Assembly: GCA_029975275.1 (NCBI GenBank)
Contig: JARKPN010000164.1
Span: forward strand, 1-52,782
Direction of reading: 5' to 3'
DNA: 52,782 bases
Origin: Geobacteraceae bacterium
GTDB taxonomy: Bacteria; Desulfobacterota; Desulfuromonadia; Geobacterales; Geobacteraceae
The translations under genes and the position numbers were made by a program. Positions 8,242 to 16,157 of this stretch are shown piece after piece. Numbering within the stretch: position 1 is the stretch's first letter; each line of letters starts with the position of its first letter. The notes under the pieces were generated by a model, which saw only the letters and a list, made by a program, of their open reading frames with translations, had not been told where the DNA came from and made no database searches.

Positions 8242-10950
8242 TTACACGTAATCGGAAACCCGGTCGAACGGCTCGATCCTCACCGCGCAGACCTTGTACT
8301 CGGGAATCTTGGAGATCGGGTCGAGCGCAGGGTTGGTCAGCATGTTGGCCGCGCCTTCGGAGAAGTGGAACGGCATGAACACCACACCCTGCTTGATGGT
8401 ACGGGTCAGCTTGGCTACCGTGGCAATCTCGCCCCTGCGGGAGGAAACACGGACCTTTGCCCCGTCGTTTACGCCGAGTTCCTTGGCGGTTGTCGGATTT
8501 ATCTCGATGAACGATTCCGGGCTCAAGGCGTTCAGTCCGTCCACCTTCCCGGTCATGGTCCTGGTGTGATAGTGGTACAGGACCCTGCCGGTGGTGAGCA
8601 GGAACGGATACTCCTGATCCGGAAGCTCGTTGCTCGGCTTGTACTCGATCCCCTTGAACAGACCCTTGCCCCGGGCGATGGCCGCCTTGTGCAGGTAGGT
8701 GGTCCCCGGATGATCCGTGGTCGGGCAGGGCCACTGCAGGCTGCCCAGCTGATCCAGCCGCTCATAGGTGATGCCGCCGTAGGAGGGGGTGAGGGAGGCG
8801 ATCTCGGCCATGATCTCGGACGGATGGCTGTATTGCTTCTCGATGCCGAGCCTGTTCAGAATATCCATCAGGATAACCCAGTCGGCCTTGGCGTTGCCGA
8901 TGGGCTCGATGGCCTTGCGCACCCGCTGCACCCTGCGCTCGGTATTGGAGAAGGTTCCTTCCTTTTCGGCAAAGGACGCGGCGGGCAGCACCACGTCGGC
9001 CAACCGGGCCGTCTCGGTGAGGAAGATGTCCTGCACCACGAGGAATTCGGTGTTTTTCAGCGCTTCCTCGACGTGGTTCAGGTCGGGGTCGGAAACCATC
9101 GGGTTCTCGCCCATGATGTAGAGGAACTTGATGTCTCCGTGACCGGCCTTGTGGACGATCTCGGTCAGGGTTACCCCCGGCTTGTCGGAGAGCTTGACCC
9201 CCCAGGCCTTTTCGAATTTCGCCAGGGCATCGGGGTTGGCCACCTTCTGGTAGCCGGTCAGGTCGCCCGGCAGGCCGCCCATGTCGCAGGCGCCCTGAAC
9301 GTTGTTCTGGCCGCGCAGGGGGTTGATGCCGCCGGATTCGATGCCGATATTACCGCACAGCAGGGTCAGGTTGGAGAGGGACATGACCCCCTCGGTGCCG
9401 GTGGTGTGCTGTGTTACGCCCATGGAGTAGAAGATGGAGGCTTTGGCGGCCTTGGCGTAGAGACGTGCCGCGGCCCGGATATCGTCGGCGCTGACGCCGC
9501 AGATCTCCGCAGCCTTTTCCGGGGTGAACGAAGAGACTGCCGCGACCAGGTCGTCGTACTTCTCGGTCCGCTCTTCAATATATGCTGAATTCTGCAGGCC
9601 TTCGGAGATGATCACGTTCATCATGGCGTTGTAGAGCGCCACGTTGGTGCCCGGCATGATCTGCAGGAACACGTCGGCGTCGCTCGACAGGTCGATCACC
9701 CGGGGTTCGGCGACGATGATCTTCGCGCCCTTCTGCTTCGCCTGCCGGATTCTCGCGCCGATGACCGGATGGCCGGCCGTGGTATTGGAACCCGTAATGA
9801 AAACCACATCGGAATTGACCACTTCAGCGATGCTGTTGGTCATTGCGCCACTGCCAAGCGTCGTTGCCAGACCGGCAACGGTCGAGGAGTGTCAAAGTCG
9901 GGCGCAGTGATCGACATTGTTGGTGCCGAACCCCGCGCGGACCATTTTCTGGAACAGGTAGTTCTCTTCGTTGGTGACGCGGGCCGAAGTCAGACCGGCC
10001 AGGGCGTCGCCGCCGAATTCCGCCTTGGTCTTGGTTATCTTGTCTACGATCAGGGTGTAGGCCTCATCCCAGGTTGCCTCCACCAGCTTGCCGTCCTTCC
10101 TGATGAGGGGGGTGGTGAGGCGGTCCGGGTGGTTGATGAAGTTGTAGCCGAACTTCCCCTTGACGCAGAGCAGGCCGTTGTTGGCCGCTCCGTCGACCGG
10201 CTCGATGCCCACCACCTTGCCGTCCTTGACCAGCAGGTCCAACTGGCAGCCGACGCCGCAGTAGGAGCAGGTGGTCGTGGTCCTGGAAACTTCCCAGTTC
10301 CGGTACTTTACCTTTGTCTTGGGAAGCAGGGCCGCTGTCGGACATACGGAGACGCAGTTGCCGCAGGACACGCAGACCGACTCGCTGACCGGATCGTCGA
10401 AGGGGGGGGTGGGATGAGCGGTGAATCCCCTGCTGGCGAAGTCGAGCGCATGGGTGCACTGGAACGAGGAACAGGCCATGACGCACCGGCGACAGTTGAC
10501 GCATTTGTTCATGTCGCGGACATAGAACTCGTTGGACTCGTCAACCGGGAAATCGCTCATGATGCCCCGGTAATTGCTTTCCTTGATATCGTACTGATAG
10601 CAAAGGTCCTGAAGGCCGCACTTGCCTGCCTGTCCGCAGGTCAGACAATCCTGAGGATGGTCCGAAAGCAGGAGTTCGAGCATCATCTTCCTGGCACCGA
10701 TAACCCGGGCCGTGTCCGTCTTGACCACCATCCCTTCCATTACCGGGGTGGCGCAGGCCGGTGCCAGGTTCTTCCGCCCTTCCACCTCCACGCAACAGAC
10801 CCTGCACGAGGCATTGTCGCCCCTCTTGTCCTTGTGCAGTTCCAGGTAGCACAAGGTGGGAATCTTGATGCCGGCCGCGTTGGCCGCCTCAATGAGGTAG
10901 GAGTTCTTCGGAACTTCTACCGCCTTCCCGTCGATTGTTAGTTTTACCAT
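8242..10950 (-). CDS. fdhA: Selenocysteine-containing formate dehydrogenase, NuoG-like N-terminus (UGA read as Sec)
   Basis: The full product has 902 residues with selenocysteine at 353. A plain translation stops there, but the frame continues unbroken as [24 protein letters not shown], the Mo active-site segment of FdhF/FdhA enzymes. N-terminal Fe-S sites follow the NuoG pattern: [2Fe-2S] C34, C49, C52, C66; His-Cys cluster H98, C102, C105, C111; two ferredoxin clusters at 150-160 and 193-203; and the Mo-proximal cluster C228, C231, C235, C262. The molybdopterin oxidoreductase and dinucleotide-binding domains fill the rest. It oxidises formate or reduces CO2 in the cytoplasm, using NAD-linked or ferredoxin-linked partners. 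No NuoF-like FdhB lies next to it, so it may share HydB. The SD (GGAGAGGAGG) is strong. SelA, SelB and tRNA-Sec must be encoded elsewhere. Confidence 0.95.
9862..9894 (-). promoter_or_regulatory. UGA selenocysteine codon with bacterial SECIS hairpin
   Basis: The UGA codon is at 9892-9894. After 11 bases the mRNA forms a perfect 7-bp stem, CGUUGCC with GGCAACG, closed by the five-base loop GGUCU. Loop sequence and distance match the SelB-binding SECIS of E. coli fdhF. This hairpin lies within the coding sequence, as in other bacterial selenoprotein genes. Confidence 0.92.
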
Positions 10951-11504
10951 CCCAATCCTCCTCTCCTTTCATTCGTTTTCAGCCCAGACTATAAACAGCA
11001 AAAACCACGTCTCCCCGTAACGCACGGACACAAGCCCCGGGAGGGGTACCATAGATACCCGCCCAATTCTCCCTCGGCGAATCCGTCCGCACGGAAGAAG
11101 ACGCTTCCTTCAACCCCGCTCACCTACGCTGACGACTTTAATCGCCAATTTATGAAAATCCGCAACGAAATCGATAATTTGTTATCGATAGTATGCAAAA
11201 AAAAAGTCCTCCCTCCCGTACAAGCACTGTTGTATAACAAACTATATACCGGAACTGTCATAGTAGACAAAATGGTTATATAGTTACTTACATAACGAGG
11301 TTCTATGAAACAATTTTTGATGTTAGAAACTCGAACGATTGATATAAGCTGCATGTTATGCAAACAATGTGACCTTATATCAAAAATATGTCTGAAAGAA
11401 AAGCGGTTTTTTACCTGGAAAAATTTTTCGAGACAGGGGAAAATAATGTTTGATTTTTCCGGAAGATTGTGTAGTAATACACGAACAACATAGACATGTA
11501 TATG
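10951..11504. other. A/T-rich spacer upstream of the formate dehydrogenase gene
   Basis: This stretch of over 550 bases separates the formate dehydrogenase start from the hydF terminator. It is visibly richer in A and T than its surroundings. It holds the strong Shine-Dalgarno of fdhA, a 20-base palindrome described separately, and no convincing gene. A reading frame at 11305-11493 on the plus strand is discussed among the rejected items. No clean sigma-70 or sigma-54 promoter was found; a weak TTGCGG-17-ATTAAA pair lies on the minus strand just downstream of the palindrome. Confidence 0.5.
11170..11189. promoter_or_regulatory. Perfect palindrome upstream of formate dehydrogenase, candidate operator
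   Basis: ATCGATAA-TTTG-TTATCGAT has perfect 8-base arms around a four-base centre. It shares the GATAA-N4-TTATC core with the palindrome upstream of rex. It lies about 220 bases before the formate dehydrogenase start. A two-fold symmetric transcription factor is likely to bind here; Rex is one candidate. Confidence 0.5.
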
Positions 11505-11543
11505 TCAAAGGCCCGTTACCGATTGGCGGTAACGGGCCTTTGA
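11505..11543. terminator. Strong hairpin after hydF (terminator)
   Basis: TCAAAGGCCCGTTACCG and CGGTAACGGGCCTTTGA form a perfect 17-bp stem with the five-base loop ATTGG. The stem carries AAA and TTT at its base, so it can work in both directions. It lies 30 bases past the stop of hydF and marks the end of the hydG-aspA-hydF operon. Confidence 0.75.
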
Positions 11544-11572
11544 CTTTCAGGCGGGGGAAATATCGCAGTTTT

Positions 11573-12832
11573 TCAACAACCTGCTGCTGAGGGCTGGACC
11601 GCAATGGCGGCAAGGCGGCGGTAGGCCTCCTGCGCCGCGGGGAAGGGACCGAGCGCCCTGGCGAAGATGCCGAGCGAGTAGGCTATCGCAAGACCGTAAT
11701 TGGTTATGGGGACGCCGGCCTGCTGGCAGCGGATGACACGGGACAGCACCTCACGCCGGTTCCACATGCAGGCCCCGCAGTGCACCACCAGCCGGTAGTC
11801 GCTCAGGTTCTCGGGGAAGTCGTGCCCCTGGACGTGGGTGAACTCCAGCTTGCCCCCCACGTACTGCCGGAGCCAGCGTGGCAGTTTGACCCTGCCGATG
11901 TCCTCGCCGATGGGGTGATGGGAGCATGACTCGCAGATGAGCACCTTGTCGCCCGGAACCAGGTTTTCGATGGCCAGGGCTCCCTTGACGAACTCGACCA
12001 GGTCCCCCTTGAAGCGGGCGAACAGGATGGAAAAGGAGGTCATGGGAACCTCGTCGGGCGTGTCCCCGGCCACCTTGAGAAAGGCCTGGGAGTCGGTAAC
12101 GACCAGTGCCGGAGGACGCTTCAGCCGATCCAGGGCGTCGCGCAGCTCCCGCTCCTTCACCACCATGCAGTAGGCGTCGTTGTCCAGGAGGTCCCTGATG
12201 GACTGGACCTGGGGAAGTATCAGCCGCCCCTTGGGGGCCTCCAGGTCGATGGGGATGACCAGGACCGCCAGTTCCCCGGCAGGCACCAGGTCGCCGATGA
12301 TTGCCGGCGTATTGATGAACTCCTCGGGCGCCGTGCGGACCAGCGCCTCCCGCAGGTCGAGGATCCCTTCCCCGGTGGAGGCTGCGGTATGGACGCACGG
12401 GATATTCTCCCCTCGCAGGCTCGCCTCCAGCTCCGCATCCACCCGGGCCACGTCGGTTTTGTTGAACACCACGATGACCGGGATCTTCCTCTCCTTCAGC
12501 TCCGCGGCTATGGCGTCCTCGAACCCGCCCCAGTCGCCGGCCACCGATACGATGATCCCGACGTCGGTCCGATCCAGTACCTGACGGGTCTTCTGCACCC
12601 GCATCTCCCCAAGGGCGCCAACGTCGTCGATCCCCGCGGTGTCGATGAACAGCACCGGTCCGACGGGGAGCATCTCCATGGGCTTTTCCACCGGGTCGGT
12701 GGTGGTTCCGGCGATGTCCGACACGATGGACACGGTCTGCCGGGTCAGGGCGTTCAGAATGGAGGACTTGCCCACGTTTCTCCGGCCGAACAGGCCTATA
12801 TGCAGTCTGAGCCCCTTTGGCGCACTCCTCAT
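11573..12832 (-). CDS. hydF: [FeFe] hydrogenase maturation GTPase HydF
   Basis: HydF is the scaffold that carries the 2Fe precursor of the H-cluster and delivers it to the apo-hydrogenase. The protein has 419 residues. The GTPase domain has the P-loop GRRNVGKSS at residues 16-24, DTAG near 65 and NKTD near 125. After a dimerisation region, the C-terminal cluster-binding domain has CESCSHHP and HCGACMWN, which supply the three conserved cysteines and a histidine. The start codon overlaps the aspA stop by four bases (ATGA), so translation is coupled. It is the last gene of the maturation operon. It should serve both the hydA and the sensory hydrogenase in this window. Confidence 0.95.
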   Translation of the reverse strand: MRSAPKGLRLHIGLFGRRNVGKSSILNALTRQTVSIVSDIAGTTTDPVEKPMEMLPVGPVLFIDTAGIDDVGALGEMRVQKTRQVLDRTDVGIIVSVAGDWGGFEDAIAAELKERKIPVIVVFNKTDVARVDAELEASLRGENIPCVHTAASTGEGILDLREALVRTAPEEFINTPAIIGDLVPAGELAVLVIPIDLEAPKGRLILPQVQSIRDLLDNDAYCMVVKERELRDALDRLKRPPALVVTDSQAFLKVAGDTPDEVPMTSFSILFARFKGDLVEFVKGALAIENLVPGDKVLICESCSHHPIGEDIGRVKLPRWLRQYVGGKLEFTHVQGHDFPENLSDYRLVVHCGACMWNRREVLSRVIRCQQAGVPITNYGLAIAYSLGIFARALGPFPAAQEAYRRLAAIAVQPSAAGC

Positions 12833-14247
12833 GAATTCCGTTTCTCCTTCCTGAGCGGAGAACCGAGCCTGGTCACGCTCTCCGCCGATACCATTTCGTC
12901 AAAATCCTCAGCGGTCAAAAGACCGCGCTCGATAACCACACGGCGCACGCCTGCCCCGGTGGCCGCAGCCTCCACCGCGACCTCCTGGGCGGCAGAATAC
13001 CCGATCCGGTCGACCAGCGCGGTCAGCGTGGCAGTGGCGCCGTCCACATGCCTCCTGCAGCGCTCTTCGTCGGCTTCCAGCCCGGCAACGCAGAGGCGGC
13101 GGAAGATGGAGCAGGCGTTGGCAAGCAGGTCCAGGCTCCCCAGCAGCGAGTCCGCGATCAGGGGGAGGAAGGCGTTCAGCTCCAGGTTGCCGAGCGATGA
13201 AGCCATGGTGATTGCCTGATCATTGGCCATGACCGCCATGGCGGCCTGCGAAACGGCCTCGGGTATGACCGGATTGACCTTGCCCGGCATGATGGACGAG
13301 CCTGCCTGGCGCGGCGGGAGCCGCAACTCGCCGATGCCGGCGTCCGGGCCGGACGCGAGCAGCCTCAGGTCTCCCGCCGTCTTCAGCAGGTTAGCCGCGC
13401 ATGCCTTGAGGATGCCGCTCACCTCCACGAACACGTCGGTGTTCTGGGTAGCCTCCACCAGGTTCTCGGCCCTGGCCAGCCCCAGACCGGTAATGCTCCT
13501 GAGGTGCTCCGTGACCCGGAAGATATACTGGCGGGGGGCAGCCAGGCCGGTCCCCACCGCTGTTCCGCCAAGGTTGAGCACCCTGAGGCGCTCCTCGCAC
13601 TTGTAGATGCGCCAGCGGTCCCTGCCGAACGCCTCGGCGTAAGCGGACATCTCCCGACCCAGGGTGATGAGCACGGCGTCCTGCAGCTGGGTCCGGCCGA
13701 CCTTCACGATATTGGCAAACGCTTTTTCCCTGTCTTGGAACTCCTCCAGCAGCGCCACGACCTCACGCTCCAACTCCCTGAGCCTTTGAATGGCCGCTAC
13801 CTTGAGGGCGGTCGGATAGGTGTCGTTGGTGGACTGGTGGAGGTTGATGTCCTCCAGGGGGCTTATGGTCCCATAGTCGCCCGTTTCCCTGCCGAGCAGC
13901 AACAGGGCGCGGTTTGCCAGCACCTCGTTCACGTTCAGATTGGTGGAGGTGCCGGCCCCTCCCTGGAGCGCGTCCACCACGATATGCCCGTCGAGGGTCC
14001 CCTGCATCATCTCGCAACAGGCCGTTTCTATTGCGCCGAAGGTGGGCTCGTCCCACCAGCCGAGCTCATGGTTGGTCCGGGCGCATGCCAGCTTGACCGC
14101 GCCGAAGGCGCGGATCAGGGCCGGGTTGACCGGCCGCCGGGACAGGGGAAAGTTCTCCATCCCGCGCACCGTATGGATGCCGTACAGCGCGTCCGCGGGC
14201 ACCTCCCGTTCGCCGAGAAGGTCTTTTTCAATGCGGTACCGGGTCAT
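12829..14247 (-). CDS. aspA: Aspartate ammonia-lyase-like protein within the hydrogenase maturation operon
   Basis: This member of the aspartase/fumarase superfamily has 472 residues, the usual length of AspA. It starts RIEKDLLGEREVPADALYGIHT, a typical aspartase opening. The superfamily signature GSSIMPGKVNP, with the catalytic Ser, is intact, as is the GGAGTSTNLNVNEV segment that binds substrate. The predicted reaction is L-aspartate to fumarate plus ammonia. It shares one base with the hydG stop and four with the hydF start, so it is cotranscribed and coupled with both. From memory, aspA-like genes occur between hyd maturation genes in Bacteroides as well. A role in supplying ammonia for the bridging dithiomethylamine ligand is an inference; ordinary aspartate catabolism is the alternative. 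Confidence 0.88.
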   Translation of the reverse strand: MTRYRIEKDLLGEREVPADALYGIHTVRGMENFPLSRRPVNPALIRAFGAVKLACARTNHELGWWDEPTFGAIETACCEMMQGTLDGHIVVDALQGGAGTSTNLNVNEVLANRALLLLGRETGDYGTISPLEDINLHQSTNDTYPTALKVAAIQRLRELEREVVALLEEFQDREKAFANIVKVGRTQLQDAVLITLGREMSAYAEAFGRDRWRIYKCEERLRVLNLGGTAVGTGLAAPRQYIFRVTEHLRSITGLGLARAENLVEATQNTDVFVEVSGILKACAANLLKTAGDLRLLASGPDAGIGELRLPPRQAGSSIMPGKVNPVIPEAVSQAAMAVMANDQAITMASSLGNLELNAFLPLIADSLLGSLDLLANACSIFRRLCVAGLEADEERCRRHVDGATATLTALVDRIGYSAAQEVAVEAAATGAGVRRVVIERGLLTAEDFDEMVSAESVTRLGSPLRKEKRNS

Positions 14248-15671
14248 CAGAAGTACAGGTCGCGCTTGCCCCCGGCCCTGATTTCATCAAGCCGTTTGAC
14301 CACCATGTCCTTGATATCGCCCTCGGGCAGCTTGACCAGCTCTTCCACGATCAGCCGTTCTCCGACTTCCCTGGTCTCGGGAGAGGCGTAGTCGGCCAGA
14401 TACTCCTCCAGCGTCAGCAGCGCATTGGGGGTACAGAATTCCTTGATGAACCCCGGGATGCTGAACTCCATGAAGTGCTCCCCGGTCCTTCCCACCCGGT
14501 AGCAGGAGGTACAGAAGCTCGGCACGTAGCCGTCGGTCATCAGCTCCCGCATGACCTCGTCCAGCGAGCGCACGTCACCCAGTTGGAACTGCTCCCTCTC
14601 CATGACCTGGGCATCGCCGGCCTCGGTGTATCCCCCCAGCTCGATGCGGCTCCCCGCGTCGATCTGCGAGACGCCGAAGGACATGCATTCACGCCGCACC
14701 TGGGCGTTCTCCCGGGCGGTCAGGATCAGTCCGGTATACGGAACGGCAAGCCGCAGAATAGCGATGATCCGCTTGAAATCGTCGTCGCTCACCAGGTATT
14801 TCTCGTTCAGGTCCACGCCAGCCGCGGGCCTGAGCCGGGGGAAGCTGATGGTGTGGGGACCGACGTTGTAACGGTCCTGCAGGTGGAGTGCATGGGTGAC
14901 CAGGCTCATGACCTCGAACTTCCAGTCGTAGAGGCCGAACAGCACACCGAGCCCCACGTCGTCGCACCCGGCCTCGAAGGCCCTGCTCAGGCCGTCCAAG
15001 CGATAGATGTAATTCCCCTTGCGGGTGTCCGCCGGATGGAAACGGGCATAGGTCTCGTGGTGATAGGTCTCGTGAAAAATCTGGTAGGTGCCGATCCCGG
15101 CGGCTTTGACGGTGGCGTATCCCTCATGGTCCAGCGGCGCCGCGTTGATGTTCACCCGCCGTATCTCGCCGTGACCCACCCTGGTCTCGTAAACGGTGCG
15201 AACGCTCTTGGCGATGAATTCCGCGTCATAGGCGCGGTGCTCGCCAAAGACCAGGATCAACCGCTTGTGTCCCTTGTTTTCCAGTGCCTCGACCTGCTGG
15301 CGGATCTCGTCCTGGTTCAGAGTGCGCCGGATGGCGAGGGTATTGCTCCTCTTGAAGGCACAGTAGGAACAGTTGTTGATACACTTGTTGCCGATATAGA
15401 GGGGCGCGAACAACACGATCCGGTTGCCGTAGACGTTCTTCTTGAGCTGGCGCGCGGTCTCGAAGATCTCCTCGTTGAGCTCCGGGGTATCCGCCAGAAT
15501 GAGAGCCGCGGTCTCCCGCACGCTCAGGGCCTCCTTGGCGAGACTCTTGGCGATAATCTCCCGCACGCGGGCCTTGTCGGGACGTTTCCCGGCGAGGAGC
15601 CCGTTGATGAAAGCTTCATCGATAAAATCAACCGCGTGATCACTCAGTTTCAATGCCGGCATTCCACTCAT
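14247..15671 (-). CDS. hydG: [FeFe] hydrogenase maturase HydG (radical SAM tyrosine lyase)
   Basis: HydG cleaves tyrosine to p-cresol and dehydroglycine and supplies the CO and CN ligands of the H-cluster. The protein has 474 residues. The radical SAM motif CINNCSYC lies at about residues 97-104, on the IGNK lead-in typical of the ThiH/HydG group. The second cluster site near the C-terminus is visible as CTSC followed by a third Cys 22 residues on (FCTPNALL). The start was set at MSGMPALK, which has AGAGGTG about five bases upstream. It opens the operon hydG-aspA-hydF. The third maturase, hydE, is not in this window, so it must be encoded elsewhere or lie beyond the ends. Confidence 0.95.
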   Translation of the reverse strand: MSGMPALKLSDHAVDFIDEAFINGLLAGKRPDKARVREIIAKSLAKEALSVRETAALILADTPELNEEIFETARQLKKNVYGNRIVLFAPLYIGNKCINNCSYCAFKRSNTLAIRRTLNQDEIRQQVEALENKGHKRLILVFGEHRAYDAEFIAKSVRTVYETRVGHGEIRRVNINAAPLDHEGYATVKAAGIGTYQIFHETYHHETYARFHPADTRKGNYIYRLDGLSRAFEAGCDDVGLGVLFGLYDWKFEVMSLVTHALHLQDRYNVGPHTISFPRLRPAAGVDLNEKYLVSDDDFKRIIAILRLAVPYTGLILTARENAQVRRECMSFGVSQIDAGSRIELGGYTEAGDAQVMEREQFQLGDVRSLDEVMRELMTDGYVPSFCTSCYRVGRTGEHFMEFSIPGFIKEFCTPNALLTLEEYLADYASPETREVGERLIVEELVKLPEGDIKDMVVKRLDEIRAGGKRDLYF

Positions 15672-15907
15672 ACTGCACCTCTCTTTTGTTGTGATCCTGT
15701 GGCGGCTGTCCGGCTCAGGTCCCATGGCCTTTGCACGCCGCCCTTACCGCCGTACTCGCGAAACAACGGGATATCGTCAACCAGGTCATCGCAGGTCTGG
15801 CCGATAATGTCCCCCCTATGAAAACGGGCCGTCAAGGCCCACTATCCCGCACATCGTGTCGATGCAGTTTCACGTGTACGAGAATCTCACGAAACTATCG
15901 AGAATTC

Positions 15908-15923
15908 TTTGACTTGAGTCAAA
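15908..15923. promoter_or_regulatory. CRP/FNR-family-like site upstream of hydG
   Basis: TTTGACT-TG-AGTCAAA is a perfect 16-base palindrome. Its inner part TTGAC-N4-GTCAA has the spacing of FNR-family sites (TTGAT-N4-ATCAA). It lies about 240 bases upstream of hydG, the first maturation gene. Binding by an oxygen- or NO-sensing CRP/FNR protein is plausible but untested. Confidence 0.45.
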
Positions 15924-16045
15924 TTTGGCACCTTTTCGCGGTGGATGTCGAAAAAACCTCTATACGGACCTGTCGGGTTTTGAAAACCCGGCGGGTCTGT
16001 GAACCTGGAAATCAGTTTCCGGCACCATGCTTCGACGTTCTTCGT

Positions 16046-16086
16046 TTTCACAAACGAAAACGGCCGGATGGAATCCATCCGGCCGT
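16046..16086 (-). terminator. Rho-independent terminator of the hydCBA operon
   Basis: On the minus strand ACGGCCGGATGG and CCATCCGGCCGT form a perfect 12-bp stem with a three-base loop, followed by a T-rich tail (TTTTCGTTT, counting the last stem T). It lies about 70 bases past the hydA stop. Confidence 0.85.
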
Positions 16087-16157
16087 CTCCTTTTCAAGCC
16101 CGTTACCGTATGCAGGCTGCTTTACTCAGCCTGAAACGGCACCGTTGCCGCCCTTCA

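Larger units (their letters stand above)
15672..16157. other. Spacer between hydA terminator and hydG
   Basis: No gene was seen in these 486 bases. They hold the hydA terminator (16046-16086), an FNR-like palindrome (15908-15923) and a second perfect palindrome at 15974-15990 (CGGGTTTT-G-AAAACCCG). The second could be an operator or a small hairpin in the leader of hydG. A plain promoter was not recognised. Confidence 0.5.

Noticed and set aside
9892-9894. In-frame stop in the formate dehydrogenase gene read as a nonsense mutation
   Set aside because: The position is the conserved Sec/Cys site, the frame is perfect on both sides, and a SECIS hairpin follows at the right distance.
11305-11493. 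Plus-strand reading frame of 62 codons with a CxxCxxC stretch and a GAGG before its ATG
   Set aside because: It lies in an A/T-rich spacer, matches no family I know, and its end has no protein-like pattern. It remains possible, but the evidence is too thin.
15918-15936. Plus-strand TTTGGCACC word as a sigma-54 promoter
   Set aside because: The spacing to the next GC is nine, not ten, and no plus-strand gene follows.
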